NCBI RefSeq assembly: GCF_001941865.1
Contig: NZ_CP016162.1
Span: forward strand, 4,277,501 to 4,341,500
DNA: 64,000 nucleotides
Direction: 5' to 3'
Origin: Pseudomonas alcaliphila JAB1
GTDB taxonomy: Bacteria; Pseudomonadota; Gammaproteobacteria; Pseudomonadales; Pseudomonadaceae
Under the pieces are notes generated by a model. That model was not told the DNA's origin. It searched no databases and saw only the letters and a list, made by a program, of their open reading frames with translations. Positions 8,385-15,946 of this stretch are shown in pieces (position 1 is the stretch's first letter; the number at the start of each line of letters is the position of its first letter). Position numbers and translations under genes: made by a program.

Positions 8385-9107
8385 ATGCCTCGTGCAATCG
8401 TTCTGCTGCTGGCCATAGCCTCATGCTCAAGCGCTCAAGCCGGTGAACTCGATGGCCACTACCGGACCACGCTCGACGGCCAGCCGAGCGAGCTGATCCT
8501 GCGCCAGAACGACGCCGTGGTGGAAGGTGAGTACGTGGAGAGCCAGCGCCTGCGCCTGGTCGTCAAAGGTCGCTACGACGGCAAGCTGCTGCGCGCCGAG
8601 ATCAGCGACCCGCAATCGGGCCTGCTACTGGCGAACATGAACGCCACCTACGCCAACGCGATGCTCAACGCCAGCATCGCTGCGCGTAACCCAAGAAATG
8701 GGGAGGTATTGGAACGCCAGGCGCTGTTTCAGCGCGAGGCGGCGATTGCGACGCCGCCTACGCCAGGCACGTTGGACCCGACACTGGTCGGCACCTGGGT
8801 GCACGAGAAGATCATCAACAGCGGCGGTACCAGCTTCACCTCGCTCAACACCCTGATGACCCTGCAGTTGAATGCCGACGGCAGCGTCACCCAGTGGAGC
8901 CGCGCGGTCGGCGGCGGCAGCGACTGGAGCTACGACAGCCCAGGCGAGGTGCAGTACAGCGGCCACTGGCGCAGCCAGGGCGGCATGCTGATGGTGCGCC
9001 TGGCAGGCGCCGCCGACTATCAACCCGCCGCCTACTACCGCTTCAGCGACCAGTACCTGGTCACCGAGAGCAATACCGGCAAGATGATCTGGCAACGCCG
9101 CCGTTAG
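8385..9107 (+). CDS. Exported protein of unknown function
   Basis: This 240-aa protein has an N-terminal export signal. Residues 1-20 are hydrophobic and could be cleaved after AQA-19/20. However, IASC at residues 11-14 also fits a lipobox, so lipoprotein processing is possible. The mature part is rich in beta-strand pattern and has two similar stretches built around GTW/GHW-type motifs (LVGTWVHEKIINSGGTSF and YSGHWRSQGGML). This suggests a lipocalin-like or repeated beta-barrel fold. I do not recognise the family. An AGGAGGTC-like ribosome site lies upstream. Its stop codon touches the end of a long inverted-repeat element. Confidence 0.7.
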   Translation: MPRAIVLLLAIASCSSAQAGELDGHYRTTLDGQPSELILRQNDAVVEGEYVESQRLRLVVKGRYDGKLLRAEISDPQSGLLLANMNATYANAMLNASIAARNPRNGEVLERQALFQREAAIATPPTPGTLDPTLVGTWVHEKIINSGGTSFTSLNTLMTLQLNADGSVTQWSRAVGGGSDWSYDSPGEVQYSGHWRSQGGMLMVRLAGAADYQPAAYYRFSDQYLVTESNTGKMIWQRRR

Positions 9108-9265
9108 CAGGCCGTTGAAAAACGTAGGCGAGGCAGCCAGTGCAAGGCAAAAACAGGCGAAAAAGCGGAGTTTACGAGCTGTAAATGAGCATTTTGATCG
9201 GACTCGCGCACGAGCCTGTTTTTAACGCAGCAATGGCAACGCAGGTAGTTTTTCAACAGCCTGCT
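9106..9265. repeat. Family A long inverted-repeat element, copy 1
   Basis: This 160-bp element has terminal inverted repeats: AGCAGGCCGTTGAAAAAC at the left and the complement of AGCAGGCTGTTGAAAAAC at the right, 17 of 18 identical. An inner inverted pair AAAAACAGGC/GCCTGTTTTT and a small TTTACGAGCTGTAAA dyad mean the whole could fold as one long hairpin. It is non-coding and resembles a MITE. Its left end overlaps the stop codon of the preceding gene. A near-full second copy is at 56403-56560. Confidence 0.8.
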
Positions 9266-9412
9266 AGCGCAAAAGTCGCGCAGCGGCGCCTGCCTTAGTG
9301 TCCTTCTCCCTCTGGGAGAAGGTGGCGCGAAGCGCCGGATGAGGGCAAGCATGCAGCACAGGCTTTCATCATCCGGGACACCTCTCACAGCATGACCGTC
9401 AGAGCGACCAGT
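9266..9412. other. Gap with no gene
   Basis: About 150 bp between the family A repeat and the end of the cbiM-like gene. It contains a purine/pyrimidine stretch (TCCTTCTCCCTCTGGGAGAAGG, a short hairpin at about 9300-9322) that may act as terminator. Nothing coding is supported. Confidence 0.4.
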
Positions 9413-10093
9413 TCAGGCCGGCTGATGCAGGCGCACGTTGAACAGCGGCCCCTGGCTGAAACGCGACAGCGCCTTGGCAGCGGCCAGCACGCCCAGGTCG
9501 ATCAGCGGCTCGACCAGGATCACGCTCATGTAGGCCAGGCCGAAGCTGCCCACGTCCGCCAGGTTCTCGCTGGAGAAGCCATGACCGTAGAAGGCCCAGA
9601 ACGCGACCCAGGCGACGATGCCGCCCTGATAGGCAGTCGATAGCGCCAGCGCCTGCTTGTAGGAAAGATCGACGTACGCGGTCCCCGGCGCGACGATGCG
9701 CTTGGCCAGCAGGCTGATACCCCACAACGGGATCAACAGCGTGGTGACGTTCATGCCGTACTGCGGCAGGTCGAACTGAGCGAACAGCAGCCCCTGCAAC
9801 AACAGCCCCGCGGCCAGGCCAATGGCGGCAGCACCAGCGCCGAACAGCAGTAGCAGGGTCGATCCGAGGATCAGGTGCACCTCGGAAACGCCCACCGCAT
9901 GATGCGGGAACACTTCGAAGAAGCAGAACACCAGGACGGTGGTCAGCAGGCTGCGTAGCGCCAGGGCGGCGACACCGCCGTTGTTGCGTACGCTGTCCAG
10001 GGCGAGTTTGGCGGTCAGGCCGAAAGCGGTGACGGCCGTTGCGTAGCTGAGCAGGATCTTGGCGCCTTCGACGACACCGGGTTCGATATGCAT
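9413..10093 (-). CDS. cbiM: CbiM-type cobalt ECF transporter permease
   Basis: This 226-aa membrane protein is probably the substrate-binding subunit of a cobalt uptake system feeding cobalamin synthesis. The start at 10093 is fixed by the sequence Met-His-Ile at the N-terminus, which in CbiM/NikM proteins provides metal ligands, and by AAAGGAA five bases upstream. Longer reading frames run into the riboswitch. Six to seven hydrophobic segments are visible, with His65 and His66 (FPHHAVGVSEVHL) as further potential ligands. A cobalamin riboswitch precedes it on the same strand, which supports a B12/cobalt role. CbiN, CbiQ and CbiO are not encoded nearby. Confidence 0.75.
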   Translation of the reverse strand: MHIEPGVVEGAKILLSYATAVTAFGLTAKLALDSVRNNGGVAALALRSLLTTVLVFCFFEVFPHHAVGVSEVHLILGSTLLLLFGAGAAAIGLAAGLLLQGLLFAQFDLPQYGMNVTTLLIPLWGISLLAKRIVAPGTAYVDLSYKQALALSTAYQGGIVAWVAFWAFYGHGFSSENLADVGSFGLAYMSVILVEPLIDLGVLAAAKALSRFSQGPLFNVRLHQPA

Positions 10094-10159
10094 GCGAGTT
10101 CCTTTGCCGCGCCCACCGCGCGACGATTCGGATAAGGGGGTGGGCGAAACGCCCGTTGT

Positions 10160-10350
10160 CGATGGCAGGTCTCCTGGCTCACGGCTTGGCACTTCGCCCG
10201 CCTTCCCGACCGAAGTCAGTGGCATGAGGGCATCGTTCGCCGCTTACAGTTGCGGGGGCAGCCAGGGCATTGGCGAGATTCGCCGCACCCTGTTCCCTTT
10301 TCATCCGCGTCACAGACGTGCACGCAGAACCATCGGCGGCAAGATTACTC
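10160..10350 (-). promoter_or_regulatory. Cobalamin riboswitch
   Basis: Read on the minus strand, the leader contains all hallmark blocks in order: GATGAAAAGGGAACAGGGTG, CCCCGCAACTGTAAGCGG and the B12 box AGCCAGGAGACCTGCC (plus-strand 10163-10178). It ends about 65 bases before the cbiM-like start codon. Adenosylcobalamin binding normally lowers expression of the downstream transporter gene. Confidence 0.93.
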
Positions 10351-10390
10351 GCCTGCCCGGCTAAAAAACAGCGTGCCGGGTACCCCCTCG

Positions 10391-10846
10391 AAGCTCATCC
10401 CCGCTAAAGCGGGGAACACCAGGCAGCGATGTACTCCAGCGCCATCTCCTGCGGTTCATCCCCACTGGCGCGGGGAACACGCGCACTACCTGAAATGCGA
10501 TCTGGCCAACTTCGGCTCATCCCCGCTGGCGCGGGGAACACACCCGTTACATGGACACCCTGATCGAGGCCGGCGGTTCATCCCCGCTGGCGCGGGGAAC
10601 ACTATCATCCCTACATGAAGGCTCTATTTCGGGGCGGTTCATCCCCGCTGGCGCGGGGAACACACCGGTAGCGAGTAATCGAGATTTAGAGCCAGCGGTT
10701 CATCCCCGCTGGCGCGGGGAACACGACCTGGTCAACCAGCGTCGGCACCTGTGCGACGGTTCATCCCCGCTGGCGCGGGGAACACGTTACCGTTCGGCAG
10801 GTAGCGCGTTTCCGGGTCGGTTCATCCCCGCTGGCGCGGGGAACAC
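10391..10846 (-). CRISPR. Type I-E CRISPR array, 8 repeats, 7 spacers
   Basis: Repeats begin at 10391 (degenerate), 10452, 10513, 10574, 10635, 10696, 10757 and 10818 with an exact 61-bp period: 29-bp repeats and 32-bp spacers. The core is CCCCGCTGGCGCGGGG followed by AACAC. The minus strand matches the E. coli I-E orientation (GTTCCCCGCGCCAGCGGGGA), so transcription should run leftward. The five right-hand repeats are identical. The third from the left has one change, the second has one, and the leftmost has several, as expected for decay at the leader-distal end. No cas gene is present in the window. Confidence 0.96.
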
Positions 10847-10930
10847 ACTTAGCCTAACCAATTGTTCTCAAAGGAGAAAATCAGCCGCTAAAAATCTACC
10901 AACTTCTCCTTGTTAAAGATCGCCCCTGTA
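10847..10930 (-). promoter_or_regulatory. Candidate CRISPR leader
   Basis: This AT-rich stretch abuts the intact end of the array and lies between it and the aidB-like stop codon. Its position matches a leader for minus-strand transcription and adaptation. It contains a TCTCAAAGGAGA dyad and a TTAGCCTAACCAATTG segment. Promoter motifs are not clear enough to place. Confidence 0.55.
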
Positions 10931-12580
10931 TCAAAGCAGATTCGGCGTGCTACGCGCCAGCAGCGCCTCGACGTCGACACCGCGCGGCAGGGTGCCGTAG
11001 ACGCGGCCGCGGCCTTCCAGGCGGCTGGCGATAAAGGCATCGCTGACCACGCTGTTGCCCGCCTCAAGCAGCAGCTTGGCCTGCAGTGCCACGGCCATGT
11101 CTTCGGTGAGCTGGCGCGCGCGGTATTGGATGTCGGCGGTGTCGCTTAAATCGGCCTTCAGCCGCTGGATATGCGCCCGCAGCCGCGCATCGCCGTGGCC
11201 GTAGCCCAGCTCGGCGAACAGCGCGTCGAGCACGCCGGGTTCCTTGGACAGCGCGCGCAGCACGTCCAGGCACTGCACGTTGCCCGAGCCCTCCCAGATC
11301 GAGTTGACCGGCGCCTCGCGGTACAAGCGCGGCATGATGGTTTCCTCGACGTAGCCGGCGCCGCCCATGCATTCGCTGGCCTCGTAGACCATCTCCGGCG
11401 CGCGCTTGCAGATCCAGTACTTGCCCACGGCGGTGACCAGGCGGGCGAACTTGTCTTCCTGCGCGTCATGCGCGTGATCCAGCGCGCGGCCCATGCGCAT
11501 ACACAGGGCCAGCGCGGCTTCGCTTTCCAGCGCCAGGTCGGCCAGCACGTTCTGCATCAGCGGCTGGTCGGCGAGCAGCTTGCCGCCGACCTGGCGATGC
11601 GCACAGTGGTGCGCAGCCTGGGTCAGCGCCTGGCGCATCAGGCTGCTGGAGCCGACCATGCAATCGAAGCGGGTCATCGCCACCATCTCGATGATGGTCG
11701 GCACGCCACGCCCTTCCTCGCCGAGCATCCAGGCGAAAGCACCACGGTACTCCACCTCGCTGGAGGCGTTGGCCCAGTTGCCCAGCTTGTTCTTCAGGCG
11801 CTGGATGTAGAACGCGTTGCGCGTGCCGTCCGGGCGGTGACGCGGCAGCAGGAAGCACGACAGGCCCTTGTCGGTGTAGGCCAGGGTGAGGAAGGCGTCG
11901 CACATCGGCGCCGAGCAGAACCACTTGTGGCCCACCAGCTCATAGCCCTGCCCCGGCCCGCCAAGGCCGATGGGATAGGCGCGAGTGGTGTTGGCGCGCA
12001 CATCGGTGCCACCCTGCTTCTCGGTCATGGCCATACCGATGGTCACGCCAGTCTTCTGCTCCATCGGCAGGTTGCGTGGGTCGTACTCGGTGGCGAGGAT
12101 CTTCGGCAGCCACTGCTCGGCTACGTTGGGCTGCAGGCGAATGGCCGGCACGGCGGCGAAGGTCATGGTCAACGGGCAGCCGCTGGCCGCTTCGGCCTGA
12201 CTGTGCATATAGGTCAGCCCGGCACGGGCGACATGGGCGCCGGCGCGCGGATCGGTCCAGGGCAGCGACGGCAGGCCGTGCTCGACCGCTGTGCGCATCA
12301 GCTCGTGGTAGGCCGGGTGAAACTCCACCAGATCGATACGGTTGCCGTAGCGATCATGACTCTTGAACACCGGTTTGTTCTCGTTGGCGAGAAAGCCGGC
12401 CTGCATCAGGGCGCCGCCGGCCAGCGCACCATAGGCGCTCAAACGCTCGTGGGCCCAGGCGCCATCGTAGCGGCGAATCCACTCCTGCAGCGGCAGGTCG
12501 AGGCGATAGAGATTGGCGCCATCGAGGCTCGGCACCTGGTTGAACACCTCGTGGGTTTCGGCGTGCAGGCTGGGTTTCAT
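10931..12580 (-). CDS. AidB-like acyl-CoA dehydrogenase family protein
   Basis: This 549-aa FAD protein belongs to the AidB branch. That branch has an N-terminal extension (HEVFNQVPSLDGANLY...), the acyl-CoA dehydrogenase core with MTEKQGGTDVRANTT and GLSCFLLPR, and a long C-terminal DNA-binding-type extension. E. coli AidB is part of the alkylation response and binds DNA. Pseudomonas relatives are often annotated as isovaleryl-CoA dehydrogenase-like, so an enzymatic acyl-CoA role remains possible. Its ATG overlaps the stop of the upstream tetR gene by four bases (12577-12580), so both are read from one mRNA under that repressor. Confidence 0.85.
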   Translation of the reverse strand: MKPSLHAETHEVFNQVPSLDGANLYRLDLPLQEWIRRYDGAWAHERLSAYGALAGGALMQAGFLANENKPVFKSHDRYGNRIDLVEFHPAYHELMRTAVEHGLPSLPWTDPRAGAHVARAGLTYMHSQAEAASGCPLTMTFAAVPAIRLQPNVAEQWLPKILATEYDPRNLPMEQKTGVTIGMAMTEKQGGTDVRANTTRAYPIGLGGPGQGYELVGHKWFCSAPMCDAFLTLAYTDKGLSCFLLPRHRPDGTRNAFYIQRLKNKLGNWANASSEVEYRGAFAWMLGEEGRGVPTIIEMVAMTRFDCMVGSSSLMRQALTQAAHHCAHRQVGGKLLADQPLMQNVLADLALESEAALALCMRMGRALDHAHDAQEDKFARLVTAVGKYWICKRAPEMVYEASECMGGAGYVEETIMPRLYREAPVNSIWEGSGNVQCLDVLRALSKEPGVLDALFAELGYGHGDARLRAHIQRLKADLSDTADIQYRARQLTEDMAVALQAKLLLEAGNSVVSDAFIASRLEGRGRVYGTLPRGVDVEALLARSTPNLL

Positions 12581-13218
12581 CGCGTGGGCTCCTTGGCGCC
12601 GACGGCGCGCAGGCAGAAGGTGGCAAGGCTGGCGCTGACCTGCGCCAGCTCCAGAGTGGGTTGGCCTGCTTCGCGAGCGGCGCGAGCAGGTGGCGACAGG
12701 GGGCCGACCAGCGCTTCGGCAATGGCGCCGACCAGGCAGGCCGCCATCAGGCCGATCTGCTCGACGCGAAACTCACCGGCGCCGGCACCCTCCTCCAGCA
12801 GATCGATGAACAGTTCGGCGTAGGCTTCGCGATAGAGCAGGCGCTGCTCGTCAACTTCCGGGTCGACCGGTTCGGCGATCAGCGCAAAGGCCAGGCGGCG
12901 GCTATGCCAGGCGCGGGCAGCGAACTGTTCCAGGCCGATGCGCAGGCGCTCACTGGCGCTGCCCGGCCCACGCAAGGCAGCGGCCAGAGCATCTACCTCA
13001 CGCTGGCTGGCGCTGGCGAATACCTCGGCGGCCAGTTCACCCTTGCTGCGAAAGTGGCGGTACAGACTACCGGTGGCGATGCCGACATCGTCGGCCAGCG
13101 CCTGCATGGTCAAGGCGGCGAAACCGCCCTCAGCCACCCGCAGCAGGGCGCAGTCGAGAATACGCGCGCGCAACGCTTGGTCGCGGTCGAGTCGAGCTTC
13201 GGTGGTGCGATAAGCCAT
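12577..13218 (-). CDS. TetR/AcrR family transcriptional regulator
   Basis: This is a 213-aa repressor with an N-terminal helix-turn-helix at about residues 25-65 (LTMQALADDVGIATGSLYRHF) and an all-helical ligand domain behind it. It is translationally coupled to the aidB-like gene downstream. The start codon at 13216-13218 is the first base triplet of a near-perfect palindrome that extends to 13268. The protein probably binds there, repressing its own operon by covering the translation start and promoter. The inducer is unknown, with acyl-CoA a reasonable guess given the partner gene. Confidence 0.9.
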   Translation of the reverse strand: MAYRTTEARLDRDQALRARILDCALLRVAEGGFAALTMQALADDVGIATGSLYRHFRSKGELAAEVFASASQREVDALAAALRGPGSASERLRIGLEQFAARAWHSRRLAFALIAEPVDPEVDEQRLLYREAYAELFIDLLEEGAGAGEFRVEQIGLMAACLVGAIAEALVGPLSPPARAAREAGQPTLELAQVSASLATFCLRAVGAKEPTR

Positions 13219-13268
13219 GGTCTGAATCCTAATTCATCTGCATTCAGTGAATCAGGATTCAGACCATG
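13216..13268. promoter_or_regulatory. Large palindromic operator over the tetR start codon
   Basis: Left arm 13216-13236 and right arm 13248-13268 are 21-bp inverted repeats with one mismatch around an 11-bp centre. The core of each arm is TCTGAATCCT/AGGATTCAGA. The left arm includes the tetR initiation codon. The position and symmetry fit an autoregulatory TetR-family site. Confidence 0.75.
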
Positions 13269-13337
13269 ACTAAAGGGACGATCCGGCCAAAACTGCCGCC
13301 GAATCGGGAAAGAGGTTGCTCGTGCAAAGCTGCACTT

Positions 13338-13406
13338 GTAGGAGCCAGCTTGCTGGCGATCATCGATCTGACAGGCGCCAAGCATCGCCGGCAAGCCGGC
13401 TCCTAC
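13338..13406. repeat. Family C REP-like palindrome pair
   Basis: The ends are GTAGGAGCCAGCTTGCTGGC and GCCGGCAAGCCGGCTCCTAC in inverted orientation. The pair lies between the tetR operator and the histidine-kinase stop codon. Confidence 0.8.
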
Positions 13407-13443
13407 AGGGCCCAGCGGCTTCATAACGCCCTGCGAAGAAGAG

Positions 13444-15855
13444 TCAGACCGGCGCGGCGCCACCGGAAACCGTGGCCGGGCGGCACAGCACCCAGTCATG
13501 CAGCAGCACGCGCAGTTCGTCGAACTTCACCGGCTTGGCCAGGTAGTCGCTCATGCCCGCGGCCAGGCAGCGTTCGCGGTCGCCGCTGTGGCTGTGCGCG
13601 GTGATCGCCAGCACCGGCAGCTCGGCGCAGCCCGGCAGGGCGCGCAGTGCGCGGCAGGTGGCAAAACCGTCCATCACCGGCATCTGGCAGTCGAGCAGCA
13701 CCGCATCTACCGTCTCGCTGCGCAACAACTCGAGGGCCTCGGCGCCGTTGTCGGCAGTGCGCACGCGGTAGCCGAGCTTGAGCAACATGCCGCGGGTCAC
13801 CAGCTGGTTGATCGCATTGTCCTCGACGATCAGTACCGTGCATTGCTGCGCCTGGCGCTGCAGCGCGCCGCCCTGCGGCCGTGCCGGGCGAACATCGCTG
13901 GCCTGCGGTTGCAGCGGCAGAGTCAGCGGCACATCGAGGCGAAAACGACTGCCCTGCCCCGGCTGCGACTCGTGACTGAGCACGCCACCAAGCAGGTCGA
14001 CCAGCTGCCGGCAGATCGCCAGGCCGATGCCCAGGCCGCCGTACTTGCGCGTCATCGAGCCGTCGAGTTGATGGAAGCGCTGGTAAAGGTCGCCGTCGCC
14101 GGGCGCGAAACCGATCCCCGTATCGCTGACCACCACACTCAACGGCAGGCTGCTGCCCACGCTACCGACGCGGCCGACCCGCAAGGTCACGCCGCCCTGG
14201 CTGGTGAACTTGATGGCGTTGTCCAGCAGATAGCCCAGCGCCTGTGCCAGCTTGGCCGCGTCCCCTTCCAGGGTATCGGGCAGGTTGTCGTCCAGCTCCA
14301 GGGCGAACGTCAGCCCCTTGTCTTCGGCGCGCGCCGCATACTGGGCACGCAGACCATCGAACAGCCCGCGCAGGCTGAACGTCTCGCGCCGCGGATAGAG
14401 CTTGCCGGCCTGCAATTCGGTGAGAGCGAGGATGTCGTTGACCATGCGCATCATGTCGCGCGCGGACGCTGCAGCGGTCTTCTGGTACTGCTCCAGTTCG
14501 ATATCCATCTTCACCGTCTGCATCAGCTCCAGTGAGCCGATCACCCCGTTCATCGGCGTACGCAGCTCATGGGTCACGGTGGCGAGGAATTCATCCTTGA
14601 AACGGTTGCTGTCGGCCAGTTCCTGGTTCAGCGTTTCGAGCTTGCGTCCGGCCTCCTGGAGGATGCGCGTGCGCTCTTCCTTCATCGCGTTGATGCGGTC
14701 GGCCAGCGCCAACGACAGCAGGCCCACTTCCAGCGCCGAGCCGATCTGGCTGGCGTACATGGTGAGAAAGACGTTGGGCAGGTAGCCCAGCACCATCAGC
14801 GTGTTGACGATGCCGCCGATGAGAAAGGCGGTCCAGGCGAAGATGAAGTAACGCGCCACGCGCATACCGCGCAGCCAGGCAAGCACCCCGGCAGCGAAGA
14901 TCACCACGGTGAACAACAGGGCCAGGTAGGTGGCCAGACGCAATGCCGTGGCATAACTGACGCTCAGTGCCAGGATCATCACCACGGCGCCGCAGGCCAT
15001 CAGCAGCAGCAACAGGCGATCGACCCAGGGGCTGTGTTCACTGGTGTGCAGGAAGCTGCGGGCGAACTGGCAGCCGAACAAGGCGGCCGAGCCGATCAGA
15101 AATGGCGTCGCGGCATTGGCCCACCAGGGGTTGTTGGGCCAGAAATACTCGATGCCGGCACCGTTGACCGAGACCTGATACAAGCCGAACGAGGCGATAT
15201 AAAGGATGTAATAGAGGTAGCTGGTGTCGCGTACGCTGAGGAAGATGAACAGGTTGTACACCAGCATCACCAGCAGCACGCCGTAGATGATGCCAAGCAC
15301 ATAGATACGCGCGGGCTGCTCTTCCAGATAGGCGTTGGGTGCCCACAGGGTCAGCGGCGCCTGGATCGAACCCTGACTTTCCAGGCGCAAATAGATGCGC
15401 TTGCTCTGGTTCGGCTCGAGGTTCAGCTCGAACAGGTAATTGTGCTGGCGGATCTGGCGGGTGTCGAAAGGCAACGAATCGCCAGTACGCTGAGCCAGTG
15501 CGAAGCCGCCGGCCTCGTCAGGGAGGTAGAGTTCAAGGTGATCGAGCGGTGGGTAAGCCAGCTCCAACAGCCAGTTGCGGTCACCCTGCGCCTGGCGCGG
15601 CAGATAGTGCAGGTCCAGCCGCAGCCAGAACACCGAGCGCGAATAGCCGGCGTTGAGCACGGGCTTGTCATGCAGACGGAAACTGCCTTGCACGGCGGGC
15701 GAGGCGATGTCGTCGATGCTGGCATCGCCGCGCACGTCCTCGAACACGTACATGCTCTGCCCCAGAGGCAGAGTGCGCATATGTTCGTCGAAGGTAACGG
15801 CGCCCACGAGCGAGGAAAAAACGAGGCTCACGATGAGCAGGAGCAGCCGGTACAT
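13444..15855 (-). CDS. Hybrid sensor histidine kinase with 7TMR-DISM sensor
   Basis: This is an 803-aa two-component protein. A signal peptide (1-19) is followed by a periplasmic 7TMR-DISMED2 beta domain (about 25-165). Next comes a block of seven membrane helices (about 170-390) and a coiled linker. The HisKA domain carries His429 in THELRTPMNG, and the ATPase domain carries DNAIKFTS, SDTGIGFA and GGLGIGLAI boxes. A C-terminal receiver has the phosphoacceptor Asp722 in LLDCQMPVMDG and a conserved lysine in YLAKPVK. All catalytic residues are present. Such kinases sense periplasmic carbohydrates or envelope signals and often feed biofilm circuits. No output regulator is adjacent. Confidence 0.92.
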   Translation of the reverse strand: MYRLLLLIVSLVFSSLVGAVTFDEHMRTLPLGQSMYVFEDVRGDASIDDIASPAVQGSFRLHDKPVLNAGYSRSVFWLRLDLHYLPRQAQGDRNWLLELAYPPLDHLELYLPDEAGGFALAQRTGDSLPFDTRQIRQHNYLFELNLEPNQSKRIYLRLESQGSIQAPLTLWAPNAYLEEQPARIYVLGIIYGVLLVMLVYNLFIFLSVRDTSYLYYILYIASFGLYQVSVNGAGIEYFWPNNPWWANAATPFLIGSAALFGCQFARSFLHTSEHSPWVDRLLLLLMACGAVVMILALSVSYATALRLATYLALLFTVVIFAAGVLAWLRGMRVARYFIFAWTAFLIGGIVNTLMVLGYLPNVFLTMYASQIGSALEVGLLSLALADRINAMKEERTRILQEAGRKLETLNQELADSNRFKDEFLATVTHELRTPMNGVIGSLELMQTVKMDIELEQYQKTAAASARDMMRMVNDILALTELQAGKLYPRRETFSLRGLFDGLRAQYAARAEDKGLTFALELDDNLPDTLEGDAAKLAQALGYLLDNAIKFTSQGGVTLRVGRVGSVGSSLPLSVVVSDTGIGFAPGDGDLYQRFHQLDGSMTRKYGGLGIGLAICRQLVDLLGGVLSHESQPGQGSRFRLDVPLTLPLQPQASDVRPARPQGGALQRQAQQCTVLIVEDNAINQLVTRGMLLKLGYRVRTADNGAEALELLRSETVDAVLLDCQMPVMDGFATCRALRALPGCAELPVLAITAHSHSGDRERCLAAGMSDYLAKPVKFDELRVLLHDWVLCRPATVSGGAAPV

Positions 15856-15946
15856 ACGACTCCAAAACCCTGTCAGACAACGCCCAGGCCCCCATTAGCC
15901 CATCAAATGGCACCGTCACGCACGGCAGACTTATATTCGAATCGCT

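Noticed and set aside
10250-10916. Two plus-strand ORFs across the CRISPR array
   Set aside because: They are translations of the repeats (recurring SSPLARGT and HPRWRGE peptides caused by the 61-bp period) and not genes.
11171-12823. 550-aa ORF opposite the aidB-like gene
   Set aside because: It is the antisense shadow of a well-conserved acyl-CoA dehydrogenase. Its sequence is rich in His, Arg and Gln with no domain.
13266-13604. Plus-strand ORF starting at the mirror ATG of the tetR palindrome
   Set aside because: It runs through a REP-like repeat and the end of the kinase gene, with no coding character.
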